The position numbers and the translations under genes were made by a program. Positions 18,154 to 27,576 of a stretch of DNA of 64,000 nt are shown in pieces. The DNA is from Phycisphaeraceae bacterium (lineage in GTDB: Bacteria; Planctomycetota; Phycisphaerae; Phycisphaerales; SM1A02). The stretch spans positions 434,001 through 498,000 of the forward strand of contig JAHBWZ010000002.1 of the NCBI GenBank assembly GCA_019636755.1. The letters are read 5' to 3'. The notes below the pieces were generated by a model. The model made no database searches. It worked only from the letters and a program-made list of their open reading frames with translations, and was not told where the DNA came from. Positions within the stretch are counted from its first letter, which is position 1, and each line of letters begins with the position of its first letter.

Positions 18154-19515
18154 TTGGCTGACCCAGGCACCGCACGGCTCCGGACGACTCGTCCGATCGC
18201 AGCCATCGTCCTTCCATGCGCACTCGGCGCCGCCACACTGTGCAGCGCCGCGGGGCCGCCATCCTGTCCGCCCGCATGGGTCCCGGACTTCGCCGCGCCG
18301 GGCCTGGGCGATCGCATCCGCTGCTTCGCGATCTTCGACGACGGTTCCGGCCCGGCGCTCTACGCCGGCGGGCACTTCACCACCGCGGGCGGCGACCCGG
18401 CACTTCGCATCGCCCGATTCGATGGTCGCACGTGGTCACCGGTCGGCGGCGGCATGAACAACACGGTCTATGACCTGGCCGTCTTCGATGACGGATCCGG
18501 TCCCGCGCTCTACGCGACGGGCGACTTCACCACCGCCGGCGGCAACCCGGCCCAGCGCATCGCGAAGTGGAATGGCACCACGTGGTCCGCCGTGGGTCCG
18601 GGACTGAACGACTGGGGCCGCGCACTCACCGTGTTCGACGACGGCACGGGCCCTGCGCTGTATGCGGGCGGCTGGTTCACCGGCACCGCTGACCAGGCGG
18701 TGGCGATGGGGCGCGTGGGCCGCTGGAACGGCACCACGTGGAGCGGCGTGGGCGCCGGGATGAGCAGCGCGGTGTTCACGCTCCGCGCGTTCGACGGTCA
18801 CCTGCACGCCGGGGGCGCGTTCCAACAGGCCGATGGCGGCGCCGCGACGTACATCGCGCGCTGGTCGGGCACGCAGTGGCAGCCCGTGGGCGGCGGCTTC
18901 GACGACTGGGTGCAGTCACTGGCCGTCCTCGATGACGGTGGCGGCCCGGCGCTCTACGCCGGTGGCAACTTCTTCAATGCAGACGGCGCCCCGGCGGTCA
19001 GCGTCGCGCGATGGGACGGCGGGACGTGGAGCGCGATGGACGGCGGGATGAACAGCATCGTCTACGCGCTTGCCGTCTACGACGACGGTTCGGGCCCGGG
19101 GCTCTACGCGGGCGGCACGTTCTCCATGGCCGGCGGCGAGTCGATCGCGCGAATTGCGCGGTGGACCGGCTCCGACTGGATTCCGCTGGCCGAGGGCGTC
19201 GGCGCGGCGGTCTATGCACTGACCACCTGGGACGACGGCGACGGCGAGGGCCTGGTGCCGGGCGGCCTGTTCCAGGTCGCCGGCGATCTTCCCGCCGCGC
19301 GCATCGCGATGTGGCGCCGCTGTGCCGACGGAACACCCTGTCCCGGGGACCTGGACGGCTCCCGCTCGGTGGGCTTCGAGGATCTCCTGCTGCTGCTCAG
19401 CGCCTGGGGACCATGTCCCGACCCGCCGGACCCGTGCAGCGCGGACCTGGACGGAAGCGAAGGCGTCGACTTCGCAGACCTGCTCATGCTCCTGGCAGGC
19501 TGGGGGCCGTGCTGA
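18154..19515 (+). CDS. Secreted repeat protein (LYAGGxF repeats) with dockerin-like C-terminus
   Basis: Predicted exported surface protein, 453 residues. After a signal peptide (IAAIVLPCALGAATLCSAA) come seven ~45-residue repeats with the core W-(S/N)-x-V-G...VFDDGSGPALYAGGxFTTAGG...RIAxWxG, probably a beta-propeller. The end has two EF-hand dockerin-like repeats (DLDGSRSVGFEDLLLLLSAW, DLDGSEGVDFADLLMLLAGW). The start is TTG at 18154, supported by AAGGAG at 18141-18146 with a 7-nt spacer; the lack of an ATG nearby makes this a well-supported rare start. It is a shorter paralogue of the repeat part of the 58514-61798 protein. Confidence 0.87.
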   Translation: MADPGTARLRTTRPIAAIVLPCALGAATLCSAAGPPSCPPAWVPDFAAPGLGDRIRCFAIFDDGSGPALYAGGHFTTAGGDPALRIARFDGRTWSPVGGGMNNTVYDLAVFDDGSGPALYATGDFTTAGGNPAQRIAKWNGTTWSAVGPGLNDWGRALTVFDDGTGPALYAGGWFTGTADQAVAMGRVGRWNGTTWSGVGAGMSSAVFTLRAFDGHLHAGGAFQQADGGAATYIARWSGTQWQPVGGGFDDWVQSLAVLDDGGGPALYAGGNFFNADGAPAVSVARWDGGTWSAMDGGMNSIVYALAVYDDGSGPGLYAGGTFSMAGGESIARIARWTGSDWIPLAEGVGAAVYALTTWDDGDGEGLVPGGLFQVAGDLPAARIAMWRRCADGTPCPGDLDGSRSVGFEDLLLLLSAWGPCPDPPDPCSADLDGSEGVDFADLLMLLAGWGPC

Positions 19516-19565
19516 CGACATCACGCACGGCGGATGCCTTGCGAGTCGTGGCAACGTGGTGTCCT

Positions 19566-19609
19566 GCGCGCCCGCAGCGCGACGTGCCGCGGGGCGCAGG
19601 CGCCGGGGG
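19566..19609 (+). repeat. Dispersed GC-rich repeat, type C, copy 1
   Basis: A 44-bp segment that matches 20641-20684 with about three differences; its core reads ACGTGCCGCGG then GCGCAGGCGCCGGGGG. A partial relative is at about 58176-58199. Both full copies lie between surface-protein genes. Confidence 0.7.
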
Positions 19610-19630
19610 AGGGGTTGGTGACAGGACCGA

Positions 19631-20278
19631 TCATGGCCCTGCGCGACGACGGCGCGACCCGCGCGCCGTCAGGGCACCCAGTGCGACCACCAGCAGTACC
19701 GCAGGGGCGGGCACGGGGACGATCCGCTGGAAGTGGAAGTCGTCGATGTGCACAGGCGGGAAGCCCATGGAGTCCTGCCAGTTGTACATCTCGATCGCGT
19801 CGAACTCGAAGTCCATGACGAGACCGAGGAAGTCAGCGGCACCACCTCCATACGTAGTGGTCTCATGGAGCAGGACACCATGCAGATAGAATCGGAAGCG
19901 TGACCCCTGCGGCCAATGCACCCCGATCGCCCTGATCGGCTCATCGAACTCCACGCGCATCTCGGCGCTGCTGCGAAGACCGTATCCGTCGTTCGGGTAG
20001 GCCGATTCACTCACACCCCAGACCTGTGAACCCAGGCTCGAGTTGAACGTCACGCCCAGGTGCGTGTAGTGATCCGTCACCCACGTCCCGACCGGGACCT
20101 CGTAGAACCCGATCGCCTCCCGTTCAGCACCGAGGTGCACCGCCATCCACGTGTTCCACGCGTCGAACGAGTGGAACCCCACGCCATGCGGGATCGGGTA
20201 CTCCGGACCGGCGGTGCTCACGCGGATGACCAGAAGCGAGATCATCGCGCCGACGAATCTGACTGTTGCCTGTCTCAT
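19631..20278 (-). CDS. PEP-CTERM-type sorted surface protein
   Basis: Exported protein of 215 residues, function unknown. It has a signal peptide (VRFVGAMISLLVIRVSTA), a beta-rich body (GVTFNSSLGSQVWGVSESAY, MRVEFDEPIRAIGVHWPQG, IDDFHFQRI) and a C-terminal sorting tail: VPVPAPAV, a hydrophobic helix and a basic end (RGSRRRR). Such tails are processed by exosortase in PEP-CTERM systems; no exosortase gene lies in this window. The start ATG at 20278 overlaps the stop of the small upstream gene (TGATG) and has GAGGAG upstream within that gene, so translation is coupled. Confidence 0.8.
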   Translation of the reverse strand: MRQATVRFVGAMISLLVIRVSTAGPEYPIPHGVGFHSFDAWNTWMAVHLGAEREAIGFYEVPVGTWVTDHYTHLGVTFNSSLGSQVWGVSESAYPNDGYGLRSSAEMRVEFDEPIRAIGVHWPQGSRFRFYLHGVLLHETTTYGGGAADFLGLVMDFEFDAIEMYNWQDSMGFPPVHIDDFHFQRIVPVPAPAVLLVVALGALTARGSRRRRAGP

Positions 20279-20499
20279 CACTCCTCCTCCTCCGCTGACT
20301 GCCCGATGAGTGCGAACAGGTCCACCAGCCCGACCGCGGGACTCTCGTGGTGCAGGCACGCCGCGACTGCCGCTGTGCTGATCTCGTTCGAGATCAGCGC
20401 CTCGGCGCCGCCGACGGCCAGCCAGAGTTCGATGTACTCCAGCGGGCGTTCTTCGCCGTCTCGAGTCCGCTCTCGCGTCACGACGGTGACCGTCTGCAT
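20278..20499 (-). CDS. Small acidic protein, coupled to PEP-CTERM gene
   Basis: A 73-residue protein not recognised from any family. It starts at ATG 20499 with AGGAGAG a few bases upstream (good Shine-Dalgarno), is rich in Glu and Ala, and ends EEEE. Its stop overlaps the next start as TGATG, so it is translated ahead of and probably with the PEP-CTERM gene. Features such as LEYIELWLAVGGAEALISNE and GLVDLFALIG suggest a compact helical fold. The second copy of the region (61-63 kb) has no equivalent. The open frame upstream of 20499 covers repeat elements and is not used. Confidence 0.6.
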   Translation of the reverse strand: MQTVTVVTRERTRDGEERPLEYIELWLAVGGAEALISNEISTAAVAACLHHESPAVGLVDLFALIGQSAEEEE

Positions 20500-20533
20500 G
20501 GCTCTCTCCTTCACTCGTTCGCTCTCCGAACGC

Positions 20534-20570
20534 ATGCCAATGGGGGCTGTCGCCCCCCTTGAACCCCCCT
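20534..20570 (+). repeat. Dispersed hairpin repeat, type A, copy 1
   Basis: Contains CCAATGGGGGCTGTCGCCCCCC followed by TTGAACCCCCCT. GGGGGC pairs with GCCCCC around a 3-nt loop, and the trailing CCCCCC run can compete for the same G run. Other copies: 23603-23637, 23799-23834, 58399-58433 and 63945-63980. Confidence 0.8.
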
Positions 20571-20640
20571 GGCGGATGCGCGGTTTCCGTCGCGTCTGCG
20601 CCAGCGGATCGACGCCTCCGGCGCCAACCACCCGGCGCCT

Positions 20641-20684
20641 GCGCGTCCGCAGCACGACGTGCCGCGGAGCGCAGGCGCCGGGGG
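20641..20684 (+). repeat. Dispersed GC-rich repeat, type C, copy 2
   Basis: Near-identical to 19566-19609 in the same orientation, 1075 bp apart. It lies between two PEP-CTERM genes next to a type A hairpin. Confidence 0.7.
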
Positions 20685-20714
20685 GAACACCTAACGGGCG
20701 CTGAGGCACCGGTG

Positions 20715-21341
20715 TCACCAGACCGTTGTCCAGTGACGGGAGCGCCTGCGGCGCCTTCGCATGAACCACGCCGCCGGCAGCAGCAGCGCCACCGTGGCAG
20801 GACCGGGTACCGCCACGGGGACGAAGTGCAGGTCGTCGATCGCGAAGTCATGGTCCGAGTCGAACAGCCGGACGCGATTGAACGGCGTGGTCGAGATGAC
20901 GCCGGAGAAGCGGTCAACGCCTGAGTCCCCAAAGGCCACGCTGCCAAGATAGTGATCGTCGTAGTACAGCTGCGCAGTCAATGTCCCCGGCATGTCCGCC
21001 GCCAGCGCCTGCATCGGGCGGTCGAAGTGCAGGATCGCGTCGCTGTTCACGGCTTTCATGCCGCGCCCGTCCCGCGGCAAGTCGGGAAGTGATGACCAGA
21101 TCTGCACCCACCCTGACCCTGTCACCGTGAGTCCGTGGGACTCCTGATACTGCATGTTGAGCAGCGCGACCGGGTGTTCCGTGAACGTGATCGTCTCGAT
21201 CGCGTTGAGCGCGGCCGCCTCCTCGAACCACGCGTCGCGATGCCATGTCCATGGATAGTGAATCAACGCTGCATCCGCGTGATGTCCTGAGGCGCCGAGT
21301 GCGCCAGCACAGATCACGCTCAGAATGGCTTCTCTCTGCAT
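20715..21341 (-). CDS. PEP-CTERM-type surface protein (copy 1 of duplicated pair)
   Basis: Exported protein of 208 residues. The ATG at 21341 has GGAGGTG upstream and opens a signal peptide (AILSVICAGALGASGHHADA). The body is a beta-sandwich-like domain (ETITFTEHPVALLN, YQESHGLTVTGSGWVQI, ILHFDRPMQALAADMPG, VRLFDSDHDFAIDDLHFV). The tail VPGPATVALLLPAAWFM followed by six Arg is a PEP-CTERM sorting signal. It closely matches the N-terminal ~210 residues of the 58514-61798 protein. It follows the dockerin gene by 60 nt, the same gene order as in the other copy. Confidence 0.83.
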   Translation of the reverse strand: MQREAILSVICAGALGASGHHADAALIHYPWTWHRDAWFEEAAALNAIETITFTEHPVALLNMQYQESHGLTVTGSGWVQIWSSLPDLPRDGRGMKAVNSDAILHFDRPMQALAADMPGTLTAQLYYDDHYLGSVAFGDSGVDRFSGVISTTPFNRVRLFDSDHDFAIDDLHFVPVAVPGPATVALLLPAAWFMRRRRRRSRHWTTVW

Positions 21342-21401
21342 GATTGCACCTCCACTCCGGCAGTCCGCACTTGGACGAGGCCGGAGCACACTGTGATCTC
21401 A

Positions 21402-23083
21402 TCACTCGATCGTCGCGATGCACGCCGACAGCGCCACCGGGTCGTAGCCCACACGCGCGATGCAGTCCTGCACCGACTGCGGCAGACCCTGCGCCTGCTG
21501 GCCGCAGACGCCCCAGTTGGAACTCAGGATCAGGAGATCGGTGAACCCGGCATCACGATTCCCGTCCAGATCCCACGGACACCACGCGCACGCATGGCCG
21601 CACGGACCCCAGTTGGCCAGGAGCAGCAGCAGATCGCTGAACCCGATCTCGCCGTCCTCGTCCAGGTCTCCGGGACGGTCGCAGTCGTCGATCGGGGTCA
21701 GCAGATAGAGCCGGTACAGATCCTCCGTCTGACCACTTGTGTCGCGGCCCCACGCGATGATCCAGCCGTGGTCATTGATGTCGAACGCCTGGAAGAGGAG
21801 GACCGACCCGCAGTCTTCGCACTCGATGTCCACGGTCCCGGAGCCGCCGCCCACCTGGAGCCGCCAGCCTTCCCATGCACCGCTGTTCGTCATCGATGCA
21901 AACGCCGGGAGTCTCCAGAGGAGTGGGAACCCCTGAATGGGATGCCATCCGACGACCTGCGCCATGAAGGACCCTCGATTGATTGACTCGGCACGCGACT
22001 CAGATGCCACCGCATCCACCGCATCGTGCAGCCGCACCAGCGACGACGATGACGCCGGCCAGAGCGCCGCCTCCCGCCGACAGTCGATCTCCTCCTCTTC
22101 CCCTTCGTAGAACGCGAAACTGAAGCCCACTGCCGTGCCCTGGACCTGCACGCCGCGCGCGGTCGAGTGCCGGATCTGCGGAGGCGAGGCAGCGTCGCCC
22201 AGGGTCTCCAGCACTTCGATGGACGGCTGGAAGCGCAGCGGGCGCACACCGTCCTGGCATGCCACCGCAGATGTGATCTGACACGCCTCGCTCCGCGGCG
22301 TCTGCCACGCGCGGCCCGCCAGGATGATCTGTTCCACTTCCACCTGCGCGATCACCACCGTGCGGCGCTCCGCGTCGTACGCGAGCGTGCTGGGCATCGC
22401 GGGGCCACCCGTGACACACACCGCACGATCCAGCGGTGAGAAGGCCGGCGTGCCGCCCAGGTCCTCCAGGACGCCCGCCGACACGAAGCAGCGCGAGTCC
22501 TCGCTTCCCTGGCAGTCCGAGTACACGCACGTCCCGTCTCTGCCCGTCTCGAGCACGACCGCAGGATCGTCGTCTCCGGTCACCGCCATCGCCCGTGCCC
22601 ACCGGGACCCCGGATTGCACGGATCGGGTGCTTCGCCGTCGAAGACCAGCACCTGCCACCGCAGTCCCAGGAGGTCCGCGGGATCGGCGATGAACGCCTT
22701 GCCGATGCCCGCGAGGACGCCTTCGCCGCCGAACTGCCCCACGATGAAGCCCCCGTCACCAATGTCACGCGCGTAGGAGTCGCCGGTCAGGATGGGCTCC
22801 GGGTCCTGCCCGGAGGTATCCACGAAGCAGGTCGAGAGATCGTGCACACCGGCGTCCTTGCCGAATGCCGCTTCCGGAAGCCAGACCATCGCGCGGTACG
22901 ACCCGCCCGAGAGGCGCCGCGTGAAAGCGACCTGGCCGCAGTTGTTGATCCCGAAGCGGCCTTCAAGGTCCGCATCGGGCTGGAACCCGATGATCGAGAT
23001 CTCCGTCATCTGGTACCTGGGAGGAGTGGCCTGCGCCGAGCGCGCCATGTCACGCAGCCCCGGCAGAAGACATGCCAGCGCCA

Positions 23084-23084
<1 letters not shown>
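21402..23084 (-). CDS. Secreted dockerin-repeat protein (copy 1 of duplicated pair)
   Basis: Predicted exported protein, 560 residues, of unknown role. The body has the look of HAF-type extracellular repeats (FGINNCGQVAFTRRL, ARDIGDGGFIVGQFGG, FDINDHGWIIAWG). The C-terminus has two EF-hand dockerin-like units (DLDEDGEIGFSDLLLLLANW and DLDGNRDAGFTDLLILSSNW) and a Cys-containing tail. The ATG at 23084 has no Shine-Dalgarno site; instead it overlaps the stop of a 39-residue leader ORF (TGATG). The frame upstream of the ATG is open for ~35 more codons and encodes an Arg-rich stretch that would complete a signal peptide, but it lacks its own start. A shorter copy is at 61820-63259, lacking an internal ~81 residues. 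Confidence 0.83.
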
Positions 23085-23203
<119 letters not shown>

Positions 23204-23602
23204 GACGGGGGGTACTCCTTTGTTGAGGTCTGGTGTCATGAACGCGATAAGGCGGATCCAGTGAAGGAGGGTGGGAGGCACGAGGTCGGCCGGGCCGGAG
23301 CGGGAGGCCCCGCGGGTCCGGGGGTCCGGGGGCCGAGCACGGGCCAGACCGTCCTCTTCTTCTTCAGGTACGCCATCCTGCACGGGATCCTGCGGGCATC
23401 GGCGCGAAATCAGAAAAATTGTTCGGGACGGGTGGGGAGCCGGCGCTGGGCCTCGAGCACGCATAGGGCCAGCATGCCCGGCAGGGGGCAGGCACTCGCG
23501 CCTGACCGGACGCCTGTCGATGAGGCCGACGAGCCCGACGGGCAGACGCCAGTCGAGGAAACGCCGAATCCGAGCCAGACCAACCGAGCGCGCACCTTCG
23601 CC

Positions 23603-23637
23603 AGGGGGGTTCAAGGGGGGCGACAGCCCCCATTGGC
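23603..23637 (-). repeat. Dispersed hairpin repeat, type A, copy 2
   Basis: Reverse-complement copy of the element at 20534-20570 (AGGGGGGTTCAAGGGGGG then CGACAGCCCCCATTGGC). Together with the copy at 23799-23834 it forms an inverted pair about 160 bp apart. Confidence 0.8.
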
Positions 23638-23798
23638 CTGCGCTTTCAGGCCGTATCAAGGAGCGAGATGACCGACTGCGCCTGTTCGATGACGTGCTCC
23701 TGTTCGATCTGAACGACATCACTGAGCCGCCTGGGTCGCGCTCGACAGATGACCTTCATCTCGCGAGAGATCCTCTTCCTGCGCGACCCGATCGCGCA

Positions 23799-23834
23799 CG
23801 CCAATGGGGGCTGTCGCCCCCCTTGACCCCCCCT
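23799..23834 (+). repeat. Dispersed hairpin repeat, type A, copy 3
   Basis: Same core as 20534-20570 with one base missing in the TTGAACC part (TTGACC). Forward orientation. Confidence 0.8.
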
Positions 23835-24187
23835 CGCAGTCGTCAGGCTCCGGCACGATGAACCGGAGCCTGCACGTCGTCGCTCTGGACATCCTCGTCT
23901 GCGTGCATCGGCGTGGCTCGCGCGCAGCAGCACGGTCGGGGATGCTCGCGGGACCTTCGCGCCAAGCGGCATCGACCCTCGTGGCATCGCCGTCCTCGGC
24001 GATGGTTACGTCGACGTCCTCGCCGACGCCACGGCAGGCGATGGAACGCCAGGGCGATCGCAGCGCAGCAGGCGCACGCCTCTACAATCACCGCGCACCT
24101 GCACGCGCCACCGCGGCCGGGGACGGCGATGCCACGAGAGCGATGCCACGATGGGCGATTTGCCGCCTCGGCGTCCCCGCCGGCAGG

Positions 24188-24220
24188 CGGGGGCCGGGTG
24201 ATGCACGCACCCGGCCCCCG
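24188..24220 (-). terminator. Perfect 13-bp hairpin downstream of ruined beta-helix gene
   Basis: Stem 24188-24200 pairs with 24208-24220 around a 7-nt loop. It lies about 60 nt beyond the pseudogene's last codon on the minus strand. No T run follows, so it may be a structural or processing hairpin rather than an intrinsic terminator. Confidence 0.45.
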
Positions 24221-24992
24221 TCCCGGTCCAGGCACATCCGGTGGCGCCGTCATCCGATCCAGCGCCGTCGGACCGGAGGCCCTACTGGCCCTGCTGGATG
24301 ATGGCCGCCTCGATGCACGCCATCAGCGCCTCGATGTTCCAGCCGACGCGCTGCATGCAGTCCGAGACCGTGATCGCCGCGTCATCGAACGCGCAGTTCC
24401 CGGCGCCGGCACACGAGCCCCAGTTCGAGAGGATCTCCAGCACGTCCGTGAAGCCCACGTCGCCGCTCGTCAGTCGACACGGGCACGGCAAGCCGCCACC
24501 CGGGCACGAAGGCCCCAGCTGGCGGGACCTGCAGCAGGTCGTTGAATCCAACCTGCCCGCGTCATCGTCCGAGATTCGTACGGGCACGCAGCCTCCAGGT
24601 CGTGCTCGTACGCGCCCATGTCCACGTGGCAGTTCTTCCGCCGCGCGGTCAAGTCCAGGTCCGGCGTGGGTGCTTCGACGAACCCGTTCTGGTCAAGGTC
24701 ATAGACGTCACGCCACCGCTCCAGCAGGATCTCGACGGTGTCGCCCGTATCCCGGCAGGGACTGGTCGACTGGAGCCGGTAGTCGCGGTCGCGGGGGTCC
24801 GTCGCGTCGGGGTCCACGAACTCGGGGTCGTCGTCGATGTTGCCGGTATCGCAGTCGCTGTATTGCGGGATCCCGGCCTGATCGGTCTCGATGCAGGAGT
24901 GGCGGAGTCGTCCGAAGCCCGCGCCCGGAAGTCGGGCCTCGCCCATCTGCAGCCATCACGTGGACATCCGGTTGACTTGTGGTATCGACCCA

Positions 24993-25066
24993 CGCGCGCC
25001 GGCTGACCACCGCCCACCCTCATGCGCGCAAGGGGGTTGCAGGGGGGGCCTCAGCCCCCCCTGCGC
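24993..25066 (+). repeat. Type B GC-rich repeat, copy 1
   Basis: 74 bp that begins CGCGCGCCGGCTGACCAC and ends with the hairpin core AAGGGGGTTGCAGGGGGGGC / CAGCCCCCCCTGCGC. It is repeated directly at 25422-25494. The core resembles the type A element (GGGGGTTxxAGGGGGGC...AGCCCCC). Confidence 0.8.
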
Positions 25067-25238
25067 TCACGCACCCGTGCGGTGAATCTCGTGATCGGGG
25101 GGACATGAGGTCAACCCGAGTTCTTGAAAGACATCGAGCGATCGAGCACGCGCGCGCCCGCACACATGAACGAATCAATGACCTTGACGATGCACCAGAG
25201 CATTGCGCCGCGAATGTTCGCGCTTCCCGGACGCGCGA

Positions 25239-25275
25239 GCGCAGGGGGGCTGAAGCGCCCCCCTGCAACCCCCTC
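25239..25275 (-). repeat. Type B GC-rich repeat, inverted short copy
   Basis: Core hairpin only, in the opposite orientation to the two flanking copies (GCAGGGGGGCTGAAGC then GCCCCCCTGCAACCCCCT). Confidence 0.7.
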
Positions 25276-25421
25276 GGCGATGGGACGACGGCGGGAGCGC
25301 CCTGGCTCGCGAATCATCGAACGCGGACGCGCCGCGCCGGACGCGCCAGATCGGACGCGCCGTCAGCGCCAGTGGTCCTCGGCGCGCGCCCCTGAACGCA
25401 ATGCGCGAAGCCACCACCACT

Positions 25422-25494
25422 CGCGCGCCGGCTGACCACGACAACCCTCCTGCGCGCAAGGGGGTTGCAGGGGGGGCATCAGCCCCCCCTGCGC
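25422..25494 (+). repeat. Type B GC-rich repeat, copy 3
   Basis: 73-bp direct repeat of 24993-25066, 429 bp downstream. It marks the point where the beta-helix reading frame is lost. Confidence 0.8.
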
Positions 25495-26099
25495 GTGCGT
25501 CGTCAACGGCCCGGTCTACCCACACGAAGGCCGGAAGACCCTCCTCCAGGAACCCCGTCTGAGGATCGTCGTCATCCTGGTTGAGATCGCCGCAGAGGAT
25601 GGTCACGTTCGACGTGTGGTCGCGCAGATTGAACTCCTCCTCGTCCTCCGTCCCCGCGAACCCGCCGAAGATGAAGATGCCGTCGGACAGCACGAAACTG
25701 GCCTCCAGCGCGGCCTGACCCGTCAGGTGGCCGAGTTCCGACTGGTGCGGGAGGTAGGGCGACTGCGTGTTGCCCTTGACCCAGATGTGGACGGCGGACG
25801 GCGGATCCTCTCCGCCGAGGACACTCTCAGCCCGCGCGATGGCATCGCGAAGGTACTTGTAGGCGGAAGCGCCCCAGTCCTCACCATCGGCGTTCGGGGG
25901 CACCGCCGCTCCATTGTCGCCATCCACGCGGATGATCATCTGGGCCGTGACCGGCGCGCTCAGCAGCGCGCAGAGACACAGCGCCGGCAGAATCAGGATT
26001 GCCTTCATCATGTGACTCCAGAATGTTCCGTCCGCGCACGGACAGCCGATCACCCGCCGCCGCCGTCCACGCGGACGGCGCACCCGGCGGGCGATCCGG

Positions 26100-27449
26100 T
26101 CAGTCCGTCCACGCGGACAGCAGAAGCAGAAGATCCATCAGCCCCACCACGCCGTCACCGTCGATGTCCGATGGCACATGCGGCAGGGACCATTCATCCA
26201 GCAATCGGAGCAGGTCCCGGTGGTCCACGCGGCAGTCGCCTGTCACGTCACCGACCTGGCGAAGAACCGGACGTGCGAAGTACATGGCGGAACGGTACGT
26301 CGGCCCAAGGCCGACCGCCCTGCCCGCAATCATGCCGTCCGAACGAACACCGATCGGTCGTTCCAACCAGCTGAACCGATCTGCGTCGCTCACAAGATCC
26401 GCGATCAGCAGCGGTCCGTCCGGCGTCAGGATCGATGCCATGTGTTTCAGATTGCCGAGAGAGTCCGGCATCGTGCAGGAGCCCAGGAGTTCGCCGTTGG
26501 GGCCTTCGAAGTAGATAGCGCAACGGGCGGCATCCGACCGCTTCGGCAGCAACATGACCTCGCCCCCAGTCCAGATCGTGGGGTATGCCGCTCCGGGCCA
26601 GGGTGGGTCGACCGACGCCGGAGCCATCCCTGTGACACCGAGCAGTCGTCGTCCATCCGGGCTTGAATGCGCAACCGCATACTGCGCCCACTTGTGAGGC
26701 TCTATCTCCTCGAGCGCACCATCACGAACCGACAGCGGCCGTCGGAACGAAAGTGACGGATACCCGCTTCCGATCAGCAGTCCATCCGGCGCGATTGCCG
26801 ACAGTTCACTCGGCCCCTGCGACGACGGCCCGATGCTCGTCACCGTCCATGTCATGAAGTCCACGATCAGCCCGTGATACTGACCGCCGCCACCGAGCGG
26901 CTTGTGCCGGCCGACCATCAGCCGGTCGTCGTTCATCGCGAAGATCTCGCTCCGATGGCCAGGCATCGGCGTCAGCAGGATCGTGTTGTGCACCTGCGGG
27001 AAGTAGATGAACGGGCCGGCATTCACGCCGAACATTGCCGTCCCCGCCACCTCGTCGTGGATGTTGATCGCGTACGGAAGGAAGTTCGTCGCCCCCTGCG
27101 GCCGCGGAATCCAGGTGAACCCCGTCTCCGGCCGCCAGATGAACGGCAGCGTGTCCGTGCCGCCGCACGTCGACAGCCACCCGCACACGTGCCCGTGCTC
27201 GTTCATCGCCTGCGGGTAGATCCACCGGGGCCCGCCATCAGCGCATGGCGGCGGGTACACCATCTCCACCTCGTACCGGCACAGCCATGTCTCCGGATCC
27301 GGCAGCGCGACCGGATCCGGCGGCGGGCCGGGCGGACCGGCGAGCGCTGCCGTGGCCAGCAGGAGCACGCACGCGCCGGGCACGGTCGCACGTGCGCCAC
27401 GCCAGGGCCGGCGCGCGGCCGCCCCGTCGTTCTGAAGTCCCGGGTGCAT
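26100..27449 (-). CDS. Secreted HAF-like protein with dockerin-like repeats
   Basis: Predicted exported protein, 449 residues, role unknown. The ATG at 27449 begins a basic region and signal peptide (ATVPGACVLLLATAALAGP). The body has extracellular-repeat phrases (YPQAMNEHGHVCGWL, YAINIHDEVAGTAMFG, IFAMNDDRLMVGRH, LSAIAPDGLLIGSGY) like the dockerin proteins at 21402 and 61820. Two dockerin-like units end the protein (DVTGDCRVDHRDLLRLLDEW, DIDGDGVVGLMDLLLLLSAW). The frame is open to 27731, but that upstream part reads a 14-bp tandem repeat and is not protein-like. Confidence 0.8.
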   Translation of the reverse strand: MHPGLQNDGAAARRPWRGARATVPGACVLLLATAALAGPPGPPPDPVALPDPETWLCRYEVEMVYPPPCADGGPRWIYPQAMNEHGHVCGWLSTCGGTDTLPFIWRPETGFTWIPRPQGATNFLPYAINIHDEVAGTAMFGVNAGPFIYFPQVHNTILLTPMPGHRSEIFAMNDDRLMVGRHKPLGGGGQYHGLIVDFMTWTVTSIGPSSQGPSELSAIAPDGLLIGSGYPSLSFRRPLSVRDGALEEIEPHKWAQYAVAHSSPDGRRLLGVTGMAPASVDPPWPGAAYPTIWTGGEVMLLPKRSDAARCAIYFEGPNGELLGSCTMPDSLGNLKHMASILTPDGPLLIADLVSDADRFSWLERPIGVRSDGMIAGRAVGLGPTYRSAMYFARPVLRQVGDVTGDCRVDHRDLLRLLDEWSLPHVPSDIDGDGVVGLMDLLLLLSAWTD

Positions 27450-27576
27450 GACGTCGGCGCGCTGACGCACCGCCACCGCTGTGCCCTGCGCGCACAGACA
27501 ACCCGCTGATTCCACGCCAATGCCGACACCGGGACACTGTCCCATGGTCGTACCTCCCGGCCCGGAAGGGCCGCCA

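Larger units (their letters stand above)
23204..24187. other. Intergenic stretch with dispersed repeats, no supported gene
   Basis: About 980 nt without a credible gene. It holds the upstream part of the duplicated segment (to about 23450, matching 63355-63620), two type A hairpin repeats (23603-23637 and 23799-23834) in opposite orientation, and GC-rich unassigned sequence. Open frames here are products of the repeats. Confidence 0.6.
24282..26011 (-). pseudogene. Beta-helix/dockerin surface protein, disrupted
   Basis: Remains of a secreted right-handed beta-helix protein. The 5' part is intact: ATG 26011 with GGAG upstream, signal peptide (MMKAILILPALCLCALLSAPVTAQ), then VDGDNGA...WGASAYKYLRDAI...FGGFAGTE...LRDHTSNVTILCGDLNQDDD, a typical start for this class. 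After FVWVDRAVDD (~25510) the frame runs into type B repeats (25422-25494, 25239-25275, 24993-25066). Homology resumes at ~24946 (SDCDTGNIDDDPEFVDP, RLQSTSPCRDTGD, DMGAYEH) and, after further frameshifts near 24500-24590, ends in a dockerin-like unit (SGDVGFTDVLEILSNWGSC) stopping at 24282. The middle of the helix is missing. Not translatable as one protein. Confidence 0.8.

Noticed and set aside
23204-23722. Upstream extension of the leader ORF (212 codons in all)
   Set aside because: Only the last 39 codons are conserved in the second copy with a ribosome-binding site; the rest crosses a type A repeat.
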